DNA of 64,000 bases from Burhinus oedicnemus. Lineage: Eukaryota; Chordata; Aves; Charadriiformes; Burhinidae. Numbering within the stretch: position 1 is the stretch's first letter; each line of letters starts with the position of its first letter. The translations under genes and the position numbers were made by a program. The stretch covers positions 267,317-331,316 of the forward strand of contig VFFE01009152.1 of assembly GCA_008921705.1 (NCBI GenBank), read 5' to 3'. The notes below the pieces were generated by a model, which saw only the letters and a program-made list of their open reading frames with translations, was not told the DNA's origin and did not search any database. Positions 1 to 12,500 of this stretch are shown here, in pieces.

Positions 1-544
1 ATTATAAACTGGTCAATGAAAACTTAATCCCCACACATTTTTTAACAAGTTATTAAACAGTTGCTTTATAAGCACCTTTGGGATAATAAAATTGATAAGC
101 AGCCAGTATAGATTTATCAAGATCAAACTGTGGCAGACAATTTTAATTTCCTTCCTTGGCAGTATAGCTAGCCTAGTACGTAGATGGATGAGGTATCTTG
201 ACTTAGTTATTTTTTTCATGCAGTGACTGCATATGATATTCTTGACAGTCATGTCACATATCATTCATAGAAAATGACTGAGGAACTCCACATGAAATCA
301 TTATAAAGCAAACACACAAATGGTTAAGAAAAGGTCTCCAAGCATAGCTGTTAATGGCTCACTGACAGCTGAGAGATCATTTCAGATAGGTCCAGTGTAT
401 CTTCTGTTTGGTTTTGTTCTGTATTTTTATTAGGCACTTGGCTAGTAGAATACAGAGAATGTATTTGTGGACAACAGCAAGTTGAGATGTTGCATTATTA
501 ACCTGTTGAAATTCAGGACAAGTTCAGAGTGCTGATGGTAAATG
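1..544. other. No recognisable feature
   Basis: AT-rich sequence with only short chance frames. I see no splice-bounded open segment, repeat family or regulatory signature that I can support. Confidence 0.5.
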
Positions 545-745
545 ACTTTCAAGCTGTGGTCTGCAGACCCTGTGGATCCCCCGGTTTCTTATGAGGAGCC
601 ATGAAGGTTAACAAAAGCAAGCCTATTATCAGGTGGCCTAACTTCACTACACAGGGTCCTGTGCCTCCACTGGAAACTTCAAAGGGGTTCCTATGTGGGG
701 AAAAAGGTTGGTTGAAAAGCAGTTTTCTTGGCAATTTGGAGAGAC
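545..745. mobile_element. Probable hAT-type non-autonomous DNA transposon relic
   Basis: The segment opens with a 'tggtctgcagacccTGtggatcc'-like block, recalling the 'GGTCCGCGGACCCC...GGGTCC' termini of old amniote hAT MITEs. It closes with a block reading 'ctccactggaaacttcaaa' followed by 'ggggttcc' and 'aaaaaggttggttgaaaa', which resembles the other end of the same family. Neither an intact terminal inverted repeat nor an 8-bp duplication is evident, so the copy is old and its limits are approximate. The 70-codon frame at 601-813 runs through it and is not considered a gene. The family is assigned from memory of its consensus, not by alignment. Confidence 0.45.
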
Positions 746-2444
746 AGTCCAAACACGACAAGTTGAAATTCCAAAAGGTAAGTGCAACCCACTATGTTTT
801 GCGTAAGTCTTGAAAGAGGAATAAAAACTAAAGTAGTGTAGCCAACAAAAACCTGAGGTTTATAGTTGAAGGACAAATATAATCTGAGATGTACAAACAA
901 GGAATGTCACATGTAAGAGGGAATATAGCTGTTATTCTCTGCTTAGCACTGATGAGGTGTCAGGTAGACCGTGTGCAGTTTAGGGATATTAGCTCTTTTC
1001 TCTGTTTCTTTTTCTCAGTTTCTTTTTTCCTTCTTTTTAAAGGACACAGATGTCTTGGAGTGTGTCTTAAGAAAGCAACTGTAACACAGTGCTTTGATAA
1101 TATGAACCGCAAGAAAATTTTGGAGGAAGTGACTTTGTTTCATCTCATAGGAATAACCTAAGGGTTGTGGGAGAGACACCTCATGGGTAGTGAAAAGCTT
1201 TGTAGGAGATACTATCCTCCATTAGAGGAGGGTAGGAAAAAAGTAGCATGACTTGAGAAGGATAATAGAAAAAGAAGAACTGTCTTAAGTATGCAGGTTT
1301 CTGTGGCAGCTGCCTACTACCCTGCAGCTATTATGTGATTTAGCCCTCTATATATTCTCAATAACTTGTTGATGTGCATAGTTGGGCACTGAAAGAAATG
1401 ACTTAAAGATGTTGTGGAATAGCTTTTGAGATTGGAGGTTTCCAGAAACAGGTTAGACAAAAAAGTCTCAAGGAGGATCTAACTATATCTGATTGTATAT
1501 CTGATTGTATCTCACAGTAGGAATTAGATAAGATGGTATTTTGAAATCTTTTCTAGCTCCTGCTATGATTTTATTAGTATAGGAACAACTTCAGTTAAGG
1601 GAAACTAACTGGCTCTTGAAACAAGGTTGTAGCTCTACACGAATGAGCATTCATGTGGAAAAATCTTATGCCAGAGAGCAGTAAGTTGGTATATTTTTTC
1701 CGTGGACTTCCTTGTGACCAGAACCAACATGGAAGTATTGGTAATCATGGCAGTAAAGTTAACTCTCTCTAAAGAAGATGGAAGCATTCTCAGCCATGTG
1801 GACCAATATGTAAGGTTTGTTTCCCCTTATCTCTCCTTAATAACTAAAGTAGTTGTGTGAAAACTGTTGTCTTCTTGATTTTGTTTTAGTTTACTGGAAG
1901 GAACAGGTTCTCATATGTCACCTAACGGGATCAGGGAATCTCAGTTGTTACAGGCATCTGAGTCATGCTAGTGGTCCAGGCTGAAGTATTACTGTCATTC
2001 CTGATGTCTGTTGAGCATAGCAGCGAATAGAATTTGGGCAGTAAATTCTGTGAAAAGAAGCAAATTCTATTTCATGACAAACAGGTCAGGACAAAATTAA
2101 ATCTTAGTCGGTTTTGTTGTTTTCCCAATACAAGGGATATCAGATTTAATATCACCCTCATTTTTAGAAAAAGTTGCGAAAAATTCCTCTGTACTTAATT
2201 CTTCTTGCATTATCATTTATATAGTAAGTACCATAACACTAAAAAACAAACAAACAAACCAACCCACAAAAAATCACCCAGGCCACCCCATTCCTATGTG
2301 GCTGGATTTGATTTGCCAGTTTACAGACCTACAGATAAATCTAAAGGGACCATGGATCTCGATGGAAATTTAATAGTTAACCGAAAGAAAAGTAACATTA
2401 AAGACATGAAGGGGACAGAAATCTTGGCATAAATGACTTCTCAC
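746..2444. other. No recognisable feature
   Basis: AT-rich sequence. The only notable items are a two-copy 12-bp tandem (tatatctgattg) near 1494-1517 and an A-rich stretch around 2240-2275 with 'aaacaaacaaac' repeats. No gene, RNA or mobile element is supported. Confidence 0.5.
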
Positions 2445-2524
2445 CCTTCATACTGTGCAGGATCTATGTACTGCACTGAGGCCTTCCTCAGATACAGGGT
2501 CCACCTGTCCAGTCTTGTTTTCCA
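2445..2524 (-). CDS. Candidate internal exon, unidentified protein
   Basis: Seen: an 80-bp segment open in one frame (26 codons plus two bases), read from 2524 down to 2445. It is preceded on the minus strand by a T-rich tract ending 'tctaattcag' (acceptor) and followed by 'GTGAGA' (donor). It starts in phase 0 and ends in phase 2. Predicted residues begin WKTRLDRW and end DPAQYE. It joins in phase with the candidate at 3996-4038, which lies upstream on the minus strand. The opposite strand is also open here, which weakens the case. I do not recognise the peptide. It could be coincidence or part of a non-coding transcript. Confidence 0.22.
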
Positions 2525-3995
2525 CTGAATTAGAAATGCTTTCTAAAAGTAGGCCAACATTTAACCTCTTTGTAGAATTCAGCCTCAGCTTTTAAGTCTG
2601 GTTGTACCTGATTTGTTTTCCTGTTTGAGAGTTGGCTGTGGATCATGGCTTGTTTCCCAGTAGCAAATGAAATCACACATATGATAGAGGTAAAATAATT
2701 TTTCTCATTTGTAATTTTTGTTTCTCACAATAATTATACATGAGTCTGTCCAAATATGTTGTGTCTTACATTATATCATGCTGTTTGCAGAAATGGTGAT
2801 TAATGCTGTTTGTGAAATGGAGGGGAATAAGAGTCTAATGTCTGCGTACATTTTGTGCCTGTTGGTTTGTCTGCCTTCATCTGGTATTTGGCATGTCTTC
2901 CAGTATTTCATGAAAACAGAAGAATAGTCATGTTCTGGTCAGGCCAAGTGTCCATTTAGTTCCATACTCTCTCCAAAGGCAGCTAGTAAAGATGCTTGGG
3001 AAGAAAAATGCAAGAAATGTATGAAGTACATACAGTGATTCTTTCCCATAGTTAGGTCCCTTAGTTAGTGGTTTAGGGACCTCCTCAGCTAAAGGCTGCA
3101 TCCAAGCATTTGTGTTTTAAATAACCAGCAGTGGGTCTGTCATTAAAGAATTTAGATCTTTTTTGAGTCCATTTGTGCTTTGTGTGTGTCCAATGTCTTG
3201 CTGCAATGATTCCGTAACTCAAGTATACATTGTGAAGAAAAAGCATTTCCTCGGTTGTTATAGATCTGCAGTGGGCTGCCCACTAGGTTTTGTTGTTAGA
3301 AATGGTTCCTTGTTGACTCTTCCACACATCAGTCATTCTGCCAGCCTCTGTGCTCTTCTCCGTGGTGATTTTTATTCTTTGCTGAAGTCCTAGAGTTGTT
3401 TTGGTGTTGGAAGGTTTGACAGCGCTCCAGTGGAAGAGTCAATCTCGCAACACTGTGAAAGCACCGCCATCTACTTTGTGGCCAAGGCACTAAATTTTTT
3501 TATGTTGCCACCAGTAAAGCTGAGTTCGGATTTCTTTAATTAACCAAGGGTCTGTGAAGACTGGTTAATGCCTATGTTCACATGGTATAGGTTAGATGAC
3601 AGCTATAAATTAAGGAGGAACCAAATTGTAGTTCTGAAAGTGATGACAACTTCCACAAGTAGTGTATTACTGAAGTTCCTCTCTTTGTATGCTGTACATA
3701 GTCATTAATGGTGAATACTGTTATTTGACTGAAGATATTTCCACAGGCATTTTTGTTGCTAAAAGTGTTTGTAATAGCTTTATTTTTACAGTTTCTCCTT
3801 TTATTTTTATATGAAAGTTTGAGAATAATGAAGGCAGTCTTATTATAGCATCTTACTTTGAGAAACACGTTGATGAAGAGCTGATGAGGTTGAGAAACAA
3901 GTTGTTATGTAAAATTTCAGTTAAATAGGAATATACTTCAATATTTAAAATAGCAAACATTTGGTTTCAGTTCCAAAGAAAGTCCATCCACTTAC
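2525..3995. other. Interval without recognised feature
   Basis: Would be the intron between the two flanking candidate exons if they are real. Several short frames on both strands, none with support. Confidence 0.4.
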
Positions 3996-4038
3996 TTGAT
4001 CGTGAATTGGATCTGAACTGCGACCCAACCTGTTGAGC
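3996..4038 (-). CDS. Candidate 43-bp internal exon, unidentified protein
   Basis: Seen: the minus strand has 'ctgcttacag' immediately before 4038 (acceptor) and 'GTAAGTGG' immediately after 3996 (a strong donor). The segment between is open as one base plus 14 codons (LNRLGRSSDPIHDQ), so it enters in phase 2 and leaves in phase 0. The next candidate downstream on this strand, 2445-2524, starts in phase 0, which fits. Such a short exon is plausible but easily arises by chance, and other acceptor AGs lie nearby. Family unknown. Confidence 0.2.
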
Positions 4039-7000
4039 CTGTAAGCAGATTCTCTCCAAGTGCCCTGGCAGTCCAGTTGTGCCTGTCTCTTTGCCCGTCA
4101 GCCATACGTGCCTGTCTGTGGTTTATCACATGCTCTGTTAGTGTCCTTTTGGCTGTGCTGCACCTTTATGGCCTTGCACAAAGGAGTGAGGGTATATTTG
4201 GCACACAGTAGTGGAAGGGACAGTATGGGTGTAGTGTTGTGGCAGGTTTACAATGTATTGTAGCGCTATGCGGTGAGGAGGATTAGAGAGCAGTGGGTAG
4301 TGGAAAGGGCTAGGCATTGCAGCGCTGCCAAATGTGAGCATGTTGAGCATGAGGTGGTGGGGGGTGGTAGAAGTTCAGCAGAGAGGCTGGTGGGTCGTGG
4401 TCCGTGTGGCCTGGCAAAGAGAATGTCTGAGTTCTATTCAGTTGTTCCCTGCTGTATTCTGAGGAAACCACATCATTCTGTGGTATTAGCATGCATAGCA
4501 CATAGCCCTTCCTGCCAGCAAGTGTCTTTTGTGCAGCCTTGTTACAAGGCGTTGTCCTCCCTTAGCTGTTAGGTGTCTAGGCTGGGTTCTATAGGTGCTT
4601 CTTTCTCTATGTAATTTTTTTGTTCAGTTGATTGATTTCAGCCATCAACAGAAAGGCAAACTTCTCAAAGCTGACAGGGTATCTCTATTTTACAAAAATT
4701 GGTGGCCCGTTGGAGAAGGGACTGTAAAACATCCTGTCAGAAGTCTTGATCAACTGTGATGCACAAATCTGACAAAAATAAGCTTCATTAGTAGCAGAGC
4801 TCATGGAACTACTTGCTTTAATTAGTTTTCTATAGCTGAGGAATTCTTTACCATATAAGGGTTTATTTCAAATGCAAGTTTTCCATTAGCAGACAAACAC
4901 TATAAATTTTAATTAAAATAATTCAGACTTCACTCCTCCAAAAGTAAATGAAATATCTCTCTTTGTTTTGTGTGATTTCTTCATATATTGTATTAGGAGC
5001 CCTAATGGTGAGAAGGATCGGATGGATGACTGATGTCCTTAGTGCTTGCTAGGTTGCATGGAGGATACTATGTAGTTTGCAACTCTATGCTAGAAGTTGC
5101 AAGTTTGTGCTAGACTGCGTCATTAACTACTGTGTGTTATTTGGAGCTGCATACCTGGAAGAACTTGAACTGGGGAAAGGAAAGATCCTGCTGGAGAGCA
5201 GAACGAAAACCAGGTTGGCAGGCAAAAGGTGGGGCCAGTATGGGGCCTGCTATGAAATACCAAGCTTAAGGGGAGATGTTTTATAAGTCTTTCCTCTGTA
5301 CATTTGTCAATGTTGTTTTGAGTTACAGAAGTCAAATGCAAACCACAGGTTTTGGCAGATAAGGCCAGTGATCACAAACGATCAGTTAAAATGCTTTTTA
5401 AAAATAAATAGCTTGTACTATTATCTAATAACTCACACTATGTTTAAGTTAGATTATTACAATCCCTTGGCTGTTCTCTTTTTTAAATTGTAAAATGTCC
5501 CTTTTCTTTAGAAACAGAGAATTCTGTCTGGCAAAGTTTATAAGCCCAATAGATCAAATATAGTGTAATATTAAAACCGTATTTAAGTATTTTTAGTGTT
5601 TCAAAACTAAATTGTTCTATAGTAGCCAGTAATAGTGTAATGTTATTCCCGCTGACACAAGCAGGAGCAGTTGAATTAAACCAGTGTTTAGCACTTTTAA
5701 AAAATGTACTTAGAATGTATAACATTTTTATTGTTGCTTTAGTGATTTATATATATTTTTTTTAGTAGCCACGTTATTTCATATTATAATTTTATATTTT
5801 CTTTGCTGTTGATAAATATCAGTCAAAGAGCACTGGTTTGGATGGGGGGTTCTTTGTAGCTTTGTTTCTAGGCATTGTTGCAAAGTACACAGATAAAATG
5901 CTTTATAGGTTTTGTTTAGAGCAGGGTTTTTAATGCAAAGATCACCACTGAGTCTTTTTGATGCAATTTTGCAAATGCTTGATTCTTGTTCGTTCCTTAA
6001 AACTCAAGATTACATTTCAGTGGTGGATTGTGGCTGTTAAAAATACATGTCATTGTCCTGCATACTGTGCTTTAAAGAGGATCAGAAAACGTCTCAATTT
6101 CTTCTGACTATGTGATGCTTTTGGAGAAGTCTGGTAATGAGAGGAGAGCAGAGGACATGAGAATTTATTGTGTAGAAGGCTCGAGAGATCATCTTACTAC
6201 AGTGAATGTGAAGCAGTGAGCTTCCTTTGGACTATTTGGGTAAGGTTGTACCCTGATGTACTCCACAGTGCCCAGGACTGAAGTTTATGATGCGTGGTAG
6301 ATGCCTTTAGGCAGAGAATGAGTAGTCAGCTTTTCATTAATTTGTAACAGAGAGACTGGTGAGAACGTTGTTCCACACTATGGAGAGCTTGTAGTGAATT
6401 CTTTTAGCATTAAGCAAGCTAAAAATAATACTCTAGAAAACGTGTGCTTTAGCCAAACCCTTTGTTTTCTGAACATCAATTTGAACATGGGTTAAAACTA
6501 CGCTATGAAAGTAAAAAGAGCAAGAAGTATCCACCCTCTTTTTATTGTAATCTTAAAACTATTAAGCTGTTGAATACATTTAAGTAAAGATTTTAAATTG
6601 GTCAGCAATGCTTATATAGGAATGATTTGGGGAATTTGTGCAATTTAAAGATTCTGTTAGAAAACTTATACAGTTTTAAAAGCTCTTTGTATCCTTGTAG
6701 CTATTTCTATGTCCCCTTCCCACATGCCGATTCTGCGAGAGGACTGGGGTGGATGAACTAGACAATCTGTCTGTGAATAGATGAGTTGCTGAATCCACTG
6801 GCTTCCAGTAGGCAGAGCTAAGGAATAATTGCACAGTGGATAAAACCAGTTTCCTTAGCTGCTGTTCAGAGGCATAAAGTTTCGAGAAATTTCAATTTCC
6901 AGAGGAAACGGAACAAAGGTAAGAGCCATTGGTACAGCCCTTTAAAAACCATGGTGGAGTGGGTCATGGAGGGAGAGTTGCCAGCATGGGGAGCAAGAAC

Positions 7001-8106
7001 AACTGTTGGAGGGAGCAGATACGATGTAGCTGAGGGGCCAAACACAGCTGAAGGAGGCCGATGGCAAGGCAAAAGCAAAGCTTCCAAAAAGCAAGCAGTG
7101 ACTTGCAAGCAGGGCATCTTGGCTACGCATGGATTTCTTTATCTGGTCCCCAGGTACACTGAACTATGGAGGGAACCAGAGGCTGCAAGCTGTTTGTATA
7201 GGCTTTAATATTGCTGTGAAAATAGAATGCGTTTTTATTATTTTTAAAATAAATTTTAAAAAGGTGTGTCTGCAACTCTCTTCCTAGTTTCAGAGAGCAA
7301 AGATGTTAAAATGGTGGACGAAGCTCCATAGGTGTGTTTCAGCTACTGCATCTCCTTGAGGAGGAAATGGTCCGTGGCAAGGATGTTTAGGGGAAGAAAC
7401 CTGCCCCCATGAAGGTTTCACACTTTTCTCACTCAGGAGGGAGGCTTGGACTGGAGCCCTTTCCTGCAGATAAATGACTGCACTCTTTTTTTTTTTTTTT
7501 CCCCCAAAGGAAAAAAAAAAGGAATTACTGGATTATTAACCTGTTCTGCTGTTCAGCCCTCTTTGTGCGGTGGGGAAAAGGAGGTTGGCCCTGACCTCCT
7601 TATTTAGCTCATAGCAATCAAGGAGAAGAGTGTGGAGATCTCATCTCTGTTCCAGAGACTGTTCTTATGGCCTTAAACAGTGAACAGTTGCAAACCTCTC
7701 TGTGGATCTCATTTTGATTTAAACGTTTGCTTTTTGTATTTGTATTCAGGGGGACAGAGGACAGGAAATAGCTGCAAGCTGACCTAGTATCACTAATTTA
7801 ACCTGGTATGTGTGTCCCTGAAAGGGTATGCATTAACTGCAAGTATTCTGTTTTTAAACCATTTTTACTTTGCTAGCCTAGTTCCTCAGGGCAAAGTGTA
7901 CTTTTGAAATGGCTGTGGTGGCCGGTTGTGATTGGGTTTGGTGGCTGCGGTATAGTTTAAGTGAATTCATGAAGAAAGAAAACGAAAATACTAAGTGTGA
8001 GGTTAAACTGCATAACCCATAAAATGAACTATATGCACATCAGAACATTTCAGCCAGATGGATTTTCATGGTGTGGAGGTCTGTGAATAGAGCTACTGTC
8101 ACTCAC
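4039..8106. other. Long interval without firm feature
   Basis: About 4050-4570 is somewhat richer in G and C and in CAG/CTG words than its surroundings, but I recognise no repeat family in it. A further possible micro-exon on the minus strand (4852-4899, 16 open codons) was seen but its splice sites are mediocre. A T15-C5-AAAGG-A10 tract lies at 7486-7520. Otherwise nothing is supported. Confidence 0.4.
7486..7520. repeat. T15-C5-A10 low-complexity tract
   Basis: Fifteen T followed by five C, then AAAGG and ten A. The T and A runs could pair as a short hairpin. It is probably an old homopolymer or retroposon-tail remnant. Confidence 0.8.
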
Positions 8107-8156
8107 GTGGATGAGGGTCTGGCAAATGTAACTCCTTAACTTTTTGGGGGATAATA
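8107..8156 (-). CDS. Candidate 50-bp internal exon, unidentified protein
   Basis: Seen: on the minus strand a pyrimidine-rich stretch ending 'gttatttctgag' precedes 8156, and 'GTGAGTG' follows 8107. The 50 bp are open as two bases plus 16 codons (ending CQTLIH), so phase 1 in and phase 0 out. The candidate exon at 9004-9116 leaves in phase 1, so the two join in frame through a codon GTA (Val). It would belong to the same minus-strand transcript as 9004-9506. The product is not recognised, and the support is splice signals and phase only. Confidence 0.25.
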
Positions 8157-9003
8157 CTCAGAAATAACAAAGATGCATTTATCAGAAAAACCCTTCCTTA
8201 AAATTCAAACAGGAAACAAACGGAAATCCCATTAACATTGTGTTGAACCAGGAAAATACTCTTAATTTACAGATATCCTTTTGACTGAATACAGGAATGT
8301 ATTTGTTTTGTAAAAGGGGTTAGAATTATTGAACTTAAAAGCTGTTTGGGGCAATGTCAACATATTACTTACCCAAAACACTTAAGCGAAGGAAGTGTGC
8401 CCTTCATGCTTTCCCGTAGGAATTAATGCTTTGCTTTAAGTGGTAGTAATTTACACAACCTATAAATACAATAAGTAATGTAAACTATAAGGGACTGAAG
8501 GTATTTTTTTTTTCTTCCTTTCTCTTTTAAGGAGTGTCTTTCATCTCTTTACTGCTTATAGCCTCATTAGAAAAGAAAGCTGTATTCTACTATATTCAAA
8601 AGCACTAGTAGGAATTTCATGTTTTCTTACGCTTAGGCAATAGCCTTAAATATAATTTACTACTGTTTATGTTAATGGTGGCTTTAAAGTCGTAGTTGAT
8701 TGCTGCATAAATATGACATAGAAAGTTGCCATGAAATCTTTTTAGTTTCATTTTTTGCTTTGTTTTTGTTTTGTAGGAATATTGAAAATGTATTTTGGCC
8801 TCATGGCTGGCCTCACAGCTTTCCTGCGCAAATCTCAAAGTTGTTTTGTTTTTCTGCTGAAAATATTAAGCATAATTATAATCTTGTGCTGAGTTTTGTA
8901 ACAAAGACTTTTGTTTTATAATCTAGACAAAAGCATTCAATTTGTTTTATACAGACATTCACAAAATGGGGAATTAAAGAAAAGGATTGTTGCTCATCTT
9001 TAC

Positions 9004-9116
9004 CTTTACGAGTAATTAAAGCATCTTCTCCCACCTCCACTGGTTTTTTCCTTCCCATTTTAGTTTTTTTAATAATTTGTCTAAACACTGATTTAGGACC
9101 TTTCCACCTTAGATAT
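9004..9116 (-). CDS. Candidate 113-bp internal exon, unidentified basic segment
   Basis: Seen: a minus-strand acceptor 'tttgtggcacag' before 9116 and donor 'GTAAAG' after 9004. The segment is open as one base, 37 codons and one base (phase 2 in, phase 1 out). The peptide is lysine/arginine-rich (for example KKTKMGRKKPVEVGEDALI), which could suit a nucleic-acid-binding or nuclear-targeting stretch, but that is only composition. The upstream candidate 9190-9263 ends in phase 2, giving a joined codon TTA (Leu). The intervening intron would be 73 bp, near the vertebrate minimum, which is a weakness. Confidence 0.33.
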
Positions 9117-9189
9117 CTGTGCCACAAATTGAAAAATATTGGTCCAAAGTTAACGTTTAAAAGTTTTGACCAAGGCTATCCTTTCATAC

Positions 9190-9263
9190 AAGCAGAAAAA
9201 TGGGAGTCGCATCCCTAGCAGGCTAAGACAACATTCCTGAAGAAATGGAGGTTTTTCATAAAG
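9190..9263 (-). CDS. Candidate 74-bp internal exon, unidentified Cys/Leu-rich segment
   Basis: Seen: the minus strand carries one of the best acceptors in the window just before 9263 (a long T run ending 'ttttcctttcag'). Donor 'GTATGA' follows 9190. The segment is open for 24 codons plus two bases (phase 0 in, phase 2 out), beginning LYEKPPFLQECC and rich in Leu, Cys and Phe. It joins 9393-9506 upstream (phase 0) and 9004-9116 downstream (phase 2). Three exons within 510 bp with introns of 129 and 73 bp would be unusually tight for a bird gene. The protein is not recognised. Confidence 0.33.
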
Positions 9264-9392
9264 CTGAAAGGAAAAAAAATACAAATAATTGCTGTCTGTG
9301 GCCAGACTGTTTGTGTGGAGGTGAGGAGTTGTTTTACCACAGGCTCTTTAGTACTACAGCTTAGATTTTACCTGGCTGAAAGGCATTTTTAC

Positions 9393-9506
9393 CTTCGCAT
9401 CCAGCCAGCTCTTTGCTGTCAAGAAGCTCTTTGGCTCATCCATGTAGCGTTGGATCAGTGTCCAGGTGTGAAGATCCAGAATAACTTCCAGGTTAAATGT
9501 GTTGTT
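9393..9506 (-). CDS. Candidate 114-bp internal exon, unidentified protein
   Basis: Seen: a minus-strand acceptor 'ctttgtaatcacag' before 9506 and donor 'GTAAAA' after 9393. The segment is exactly 38 open codons (phase 0 both sides), starting NNTFNLEVILDLHTW and ending KSWLDAK. The mix of charged, aromatic and aliphatic residues looks like folded protein. A second equally good donor ('CAG' then 'GTAAAA') at 9372 would add seven codons in the same phase. The + strand is also open across 9315-9512, so coding status on either strand is not proven. Family unknown. Confidence 0.33.
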
Positions 9507-12500
9507 CTGTGATTACAAAGGGTACGCTTTTCCTTCATGTTCAAACAGTGTCTATTAGGCTGTTCATGTCTTTTCACTCCTCAGTGGTTTCTTGTCTTGG
9601 CATTCACTTCTTTGAATGTGAGCAGGCATTAAACAAAACTAAGAAGTTCTCAATATCCAGGACTTTGCCTTTCAACCAGTAACACTCTGGTGCTGGAATA
9701 AAGTCTTTGACCAAAAAAGGCAGACCTAGAGTAGTAGGGTTCTTGAATGTTAATCATTTCAGTGGTAACTAGTTAATAAGATTAGATAAGTTAAAGCTTT
9801 AAATGAACTGAAGGAAATTCACTACTAAGAATTTTGCCTGTAATGCTATGATAAACCTGAAAGTCATAAATACTTATTTTAATGAAGAACCTCCTTTTTG
9901 TAGCCTGATGTTCAACTGTGGTTTTAACTAAATGTAAATTTTCGAAAAGCTCCACAGAGCTTCCGATTTTGAAGATGCAGAAAGAGAAGGGTTCTATTTT
10001 CCTTGTTTGATAGTGGCAGCTGCCTCTGAATTTAATTCTTGCTAGCTGATAATTGTAGGCAACACATTTTAACAAGCCAAATGTGATATGCATCTTAATA
10101 TTACTCAATAAAAACATGGAAAAAAACCCACCTAAGGGTGACTAAAGGCTATGTGAAACTAAGTCCTTGGCCTCACAGGTTCCTGTTTGCTGGTCCACTT
10201 AATCCTTAATATTGTCAAAAGGAATGACTGAGGCAACCAAACTGACCAAGAAGAAGCTTCTTGATCAGGCTTTGAAAACCACATATAAGTTTTTTTGGAG
10301 CTTGGTCGTAGACTGATCATGGAAACATTATATATTATTTAGGAAGAAAATAATGTTGATGATTAGAGAAACTGAAGTAGCATTTAGTTAATTGATCTTT
10401 GATTCTAGTCATTAAAAAAATACTTGTTTAGGGAATAAGATGTTTTTGATTGACTCTGCGGGAAGCCATTGTGTTAGGCACAAAGGTTTGAGAGCCAAGC
10501 TTAATAGTGATACATGCTGTCATCCAAACCTGTTTGTCTTTCATTAAAACCAAACTGTTAAGGCTGTAGGAATAAAAAATAAGAACTCTTGTTATAGATA
10601 TATAGGCTTTTAGAAGTATTTTTAAACTTGAGAACATGCTTTACAGATAACTATACATGGACTATGACATGTAACCTGATATAAGAGATATTAATTCACA
10701 TTAATATCTGAGAGAAATGTTACAAGTGCCTGGTATATACACCTAGAAATTAACAGTATTTAATGTTAGTTTCTGTGGCTCTTCTATAGTTCAGTTAGAT
10801 TTTGAGTTAATTATTAGGAATCTTTCATTGGTGTACTTAGGAGTATACTCTCCCTAAAACCACTGTTAGCATGTGACGTATTTTTAACAAGAATATACAG
10901 TATTCAGAGGACAAAGAAAGGACAGGTACTGTTAATTGACTGATTTTTTTTAACATAGCATTGCCTCTAGATGACTTGCCATATGTGGAAACTGGAACAC
11001 TGTACCTGGATGCACAATCCTGAAGAGCCTTTGCTAGATGAACTTTGTTTCCAGAAAACTGGAAAAAGTTGCAGAAACTTTAGTGTTTATTCTAGTGTAT
11101 CAAGTATCCTTGCTGGGCATTTGGTGATTGTGAAATAATCTACACTCCCTGTGACTTGTGAAGTTATGTATTTTCTGTTTCTGATAGTGGAAACTGTCTT
11201 CCTGTTATGTGCAAGTCATGTTTTGGATGTCCATACTCAATGCATAATTATATGTAAACCAAGGGTTTTGTCATATGATTTTATTTTCTTCTGTGCTTCT
11301 GGATTACTCTCTATAACCTGTTTCCAGCTTACGTCGAATATATTCTGATGAGTTGATGACTGAAATTTATAAATCCCAGCTCTCTGAGATGTTTGACCTT
11401 GATTCAGAATTTGGAAGATGAAAACAGATTTTAGGATCTTAAGAGTGGGTGCTTTGGGAATTAAAAGGATGTTTAAGATTATTTAAGACTCTGTATAGAA
11501 AAGTAGCAGTTCTGTCTGCTTTCTGGTGGCTAAAAAAAGCACTAGAGAAGTAAAAGAAATGCCTTTATTTAATCATCTTGGTTTTTACTCGGAGTAGTAG
11601 CAAGCACAAAATAGTCCATTCTCAAAAGGCAAACTCAGAATAACTAGCCTTGCTGATGCTTAGTTTATTGGATGGTATAATAAATAGCGGAAGTGTTGTT
11701 AAGCGTTTGACAAATTCCTCAGTATATGTGGTAGAATAGGATTTCCTCCTGTGTTAAGTACCTGTCTTGTTGTTTAATTATGAAAAGGGGGATCAGTCTG
11801 TCTTTGCACATTAATGTTCCTTTGATCTGGATCCTCTGACTTTTTTTTTCCTCATATCCAGAGTAAGTATCCAGTAAGATTAAGTTCCAAGCAACTGTCC
11901 TCCCTCCTGTAAAGTAAAAAACCATCTCTTCTTCTTTCTTGGTTACCGTTTTATTTCCTTAATTTGCTGTCTGTTCCTTAGTGTTCATCCTTCCTTATTT
12001 GAAACAAGGCATTAAATAGCTGCTGTGATATTTTAAGAAGGTTCGAAGGGACTCTAATAGGGATTTCTTTTCTGTCTCTGTTGTTAAAATCAATTTGGTG
12101 GCTGCATGTTATGGTGCTCTTCCTTCCTCCCCCACTGCTGGAAATGTGAGATGATTAATCTAGGCCCAGATTGCTGTACAGAAACCCTTCGCTCTTAAGT
12201 CAAAAAAGTCAGTGCAAGTCTGTGAATCGTTTTATGAAAATACTGGATTGAGTTTCAAGCTTCGAGTCCCTGCTGATACATTAAATTCTTCATGGTATTG
12301 GCAGGAAGAAGCCAGGGACCTTTCTTTAGTTGGATAAATAGGAGAAGTGTCAACTCCAGATGCCTTGAGAGAGAGACTCCAGACAAGCTTTTAGTACAAT
12401 TACAGAAGGACAAAGTGGAGGAGACCCGTGGGACTCCTATGTGTATTGAATTTCATTTAGCCTTTTGGTCACACTAACAGAAAAAAAACCCTATAGCAGT

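Noticed and set aside
9791..10117. 109-codon minus-strand frame considered as an exon joining 9506
   Set aside because: The acceptor-like tract is good and phases can be made to fit, but the only in-phase donor is a weak GTTTAT and the composition is that of AT-rich DNA.
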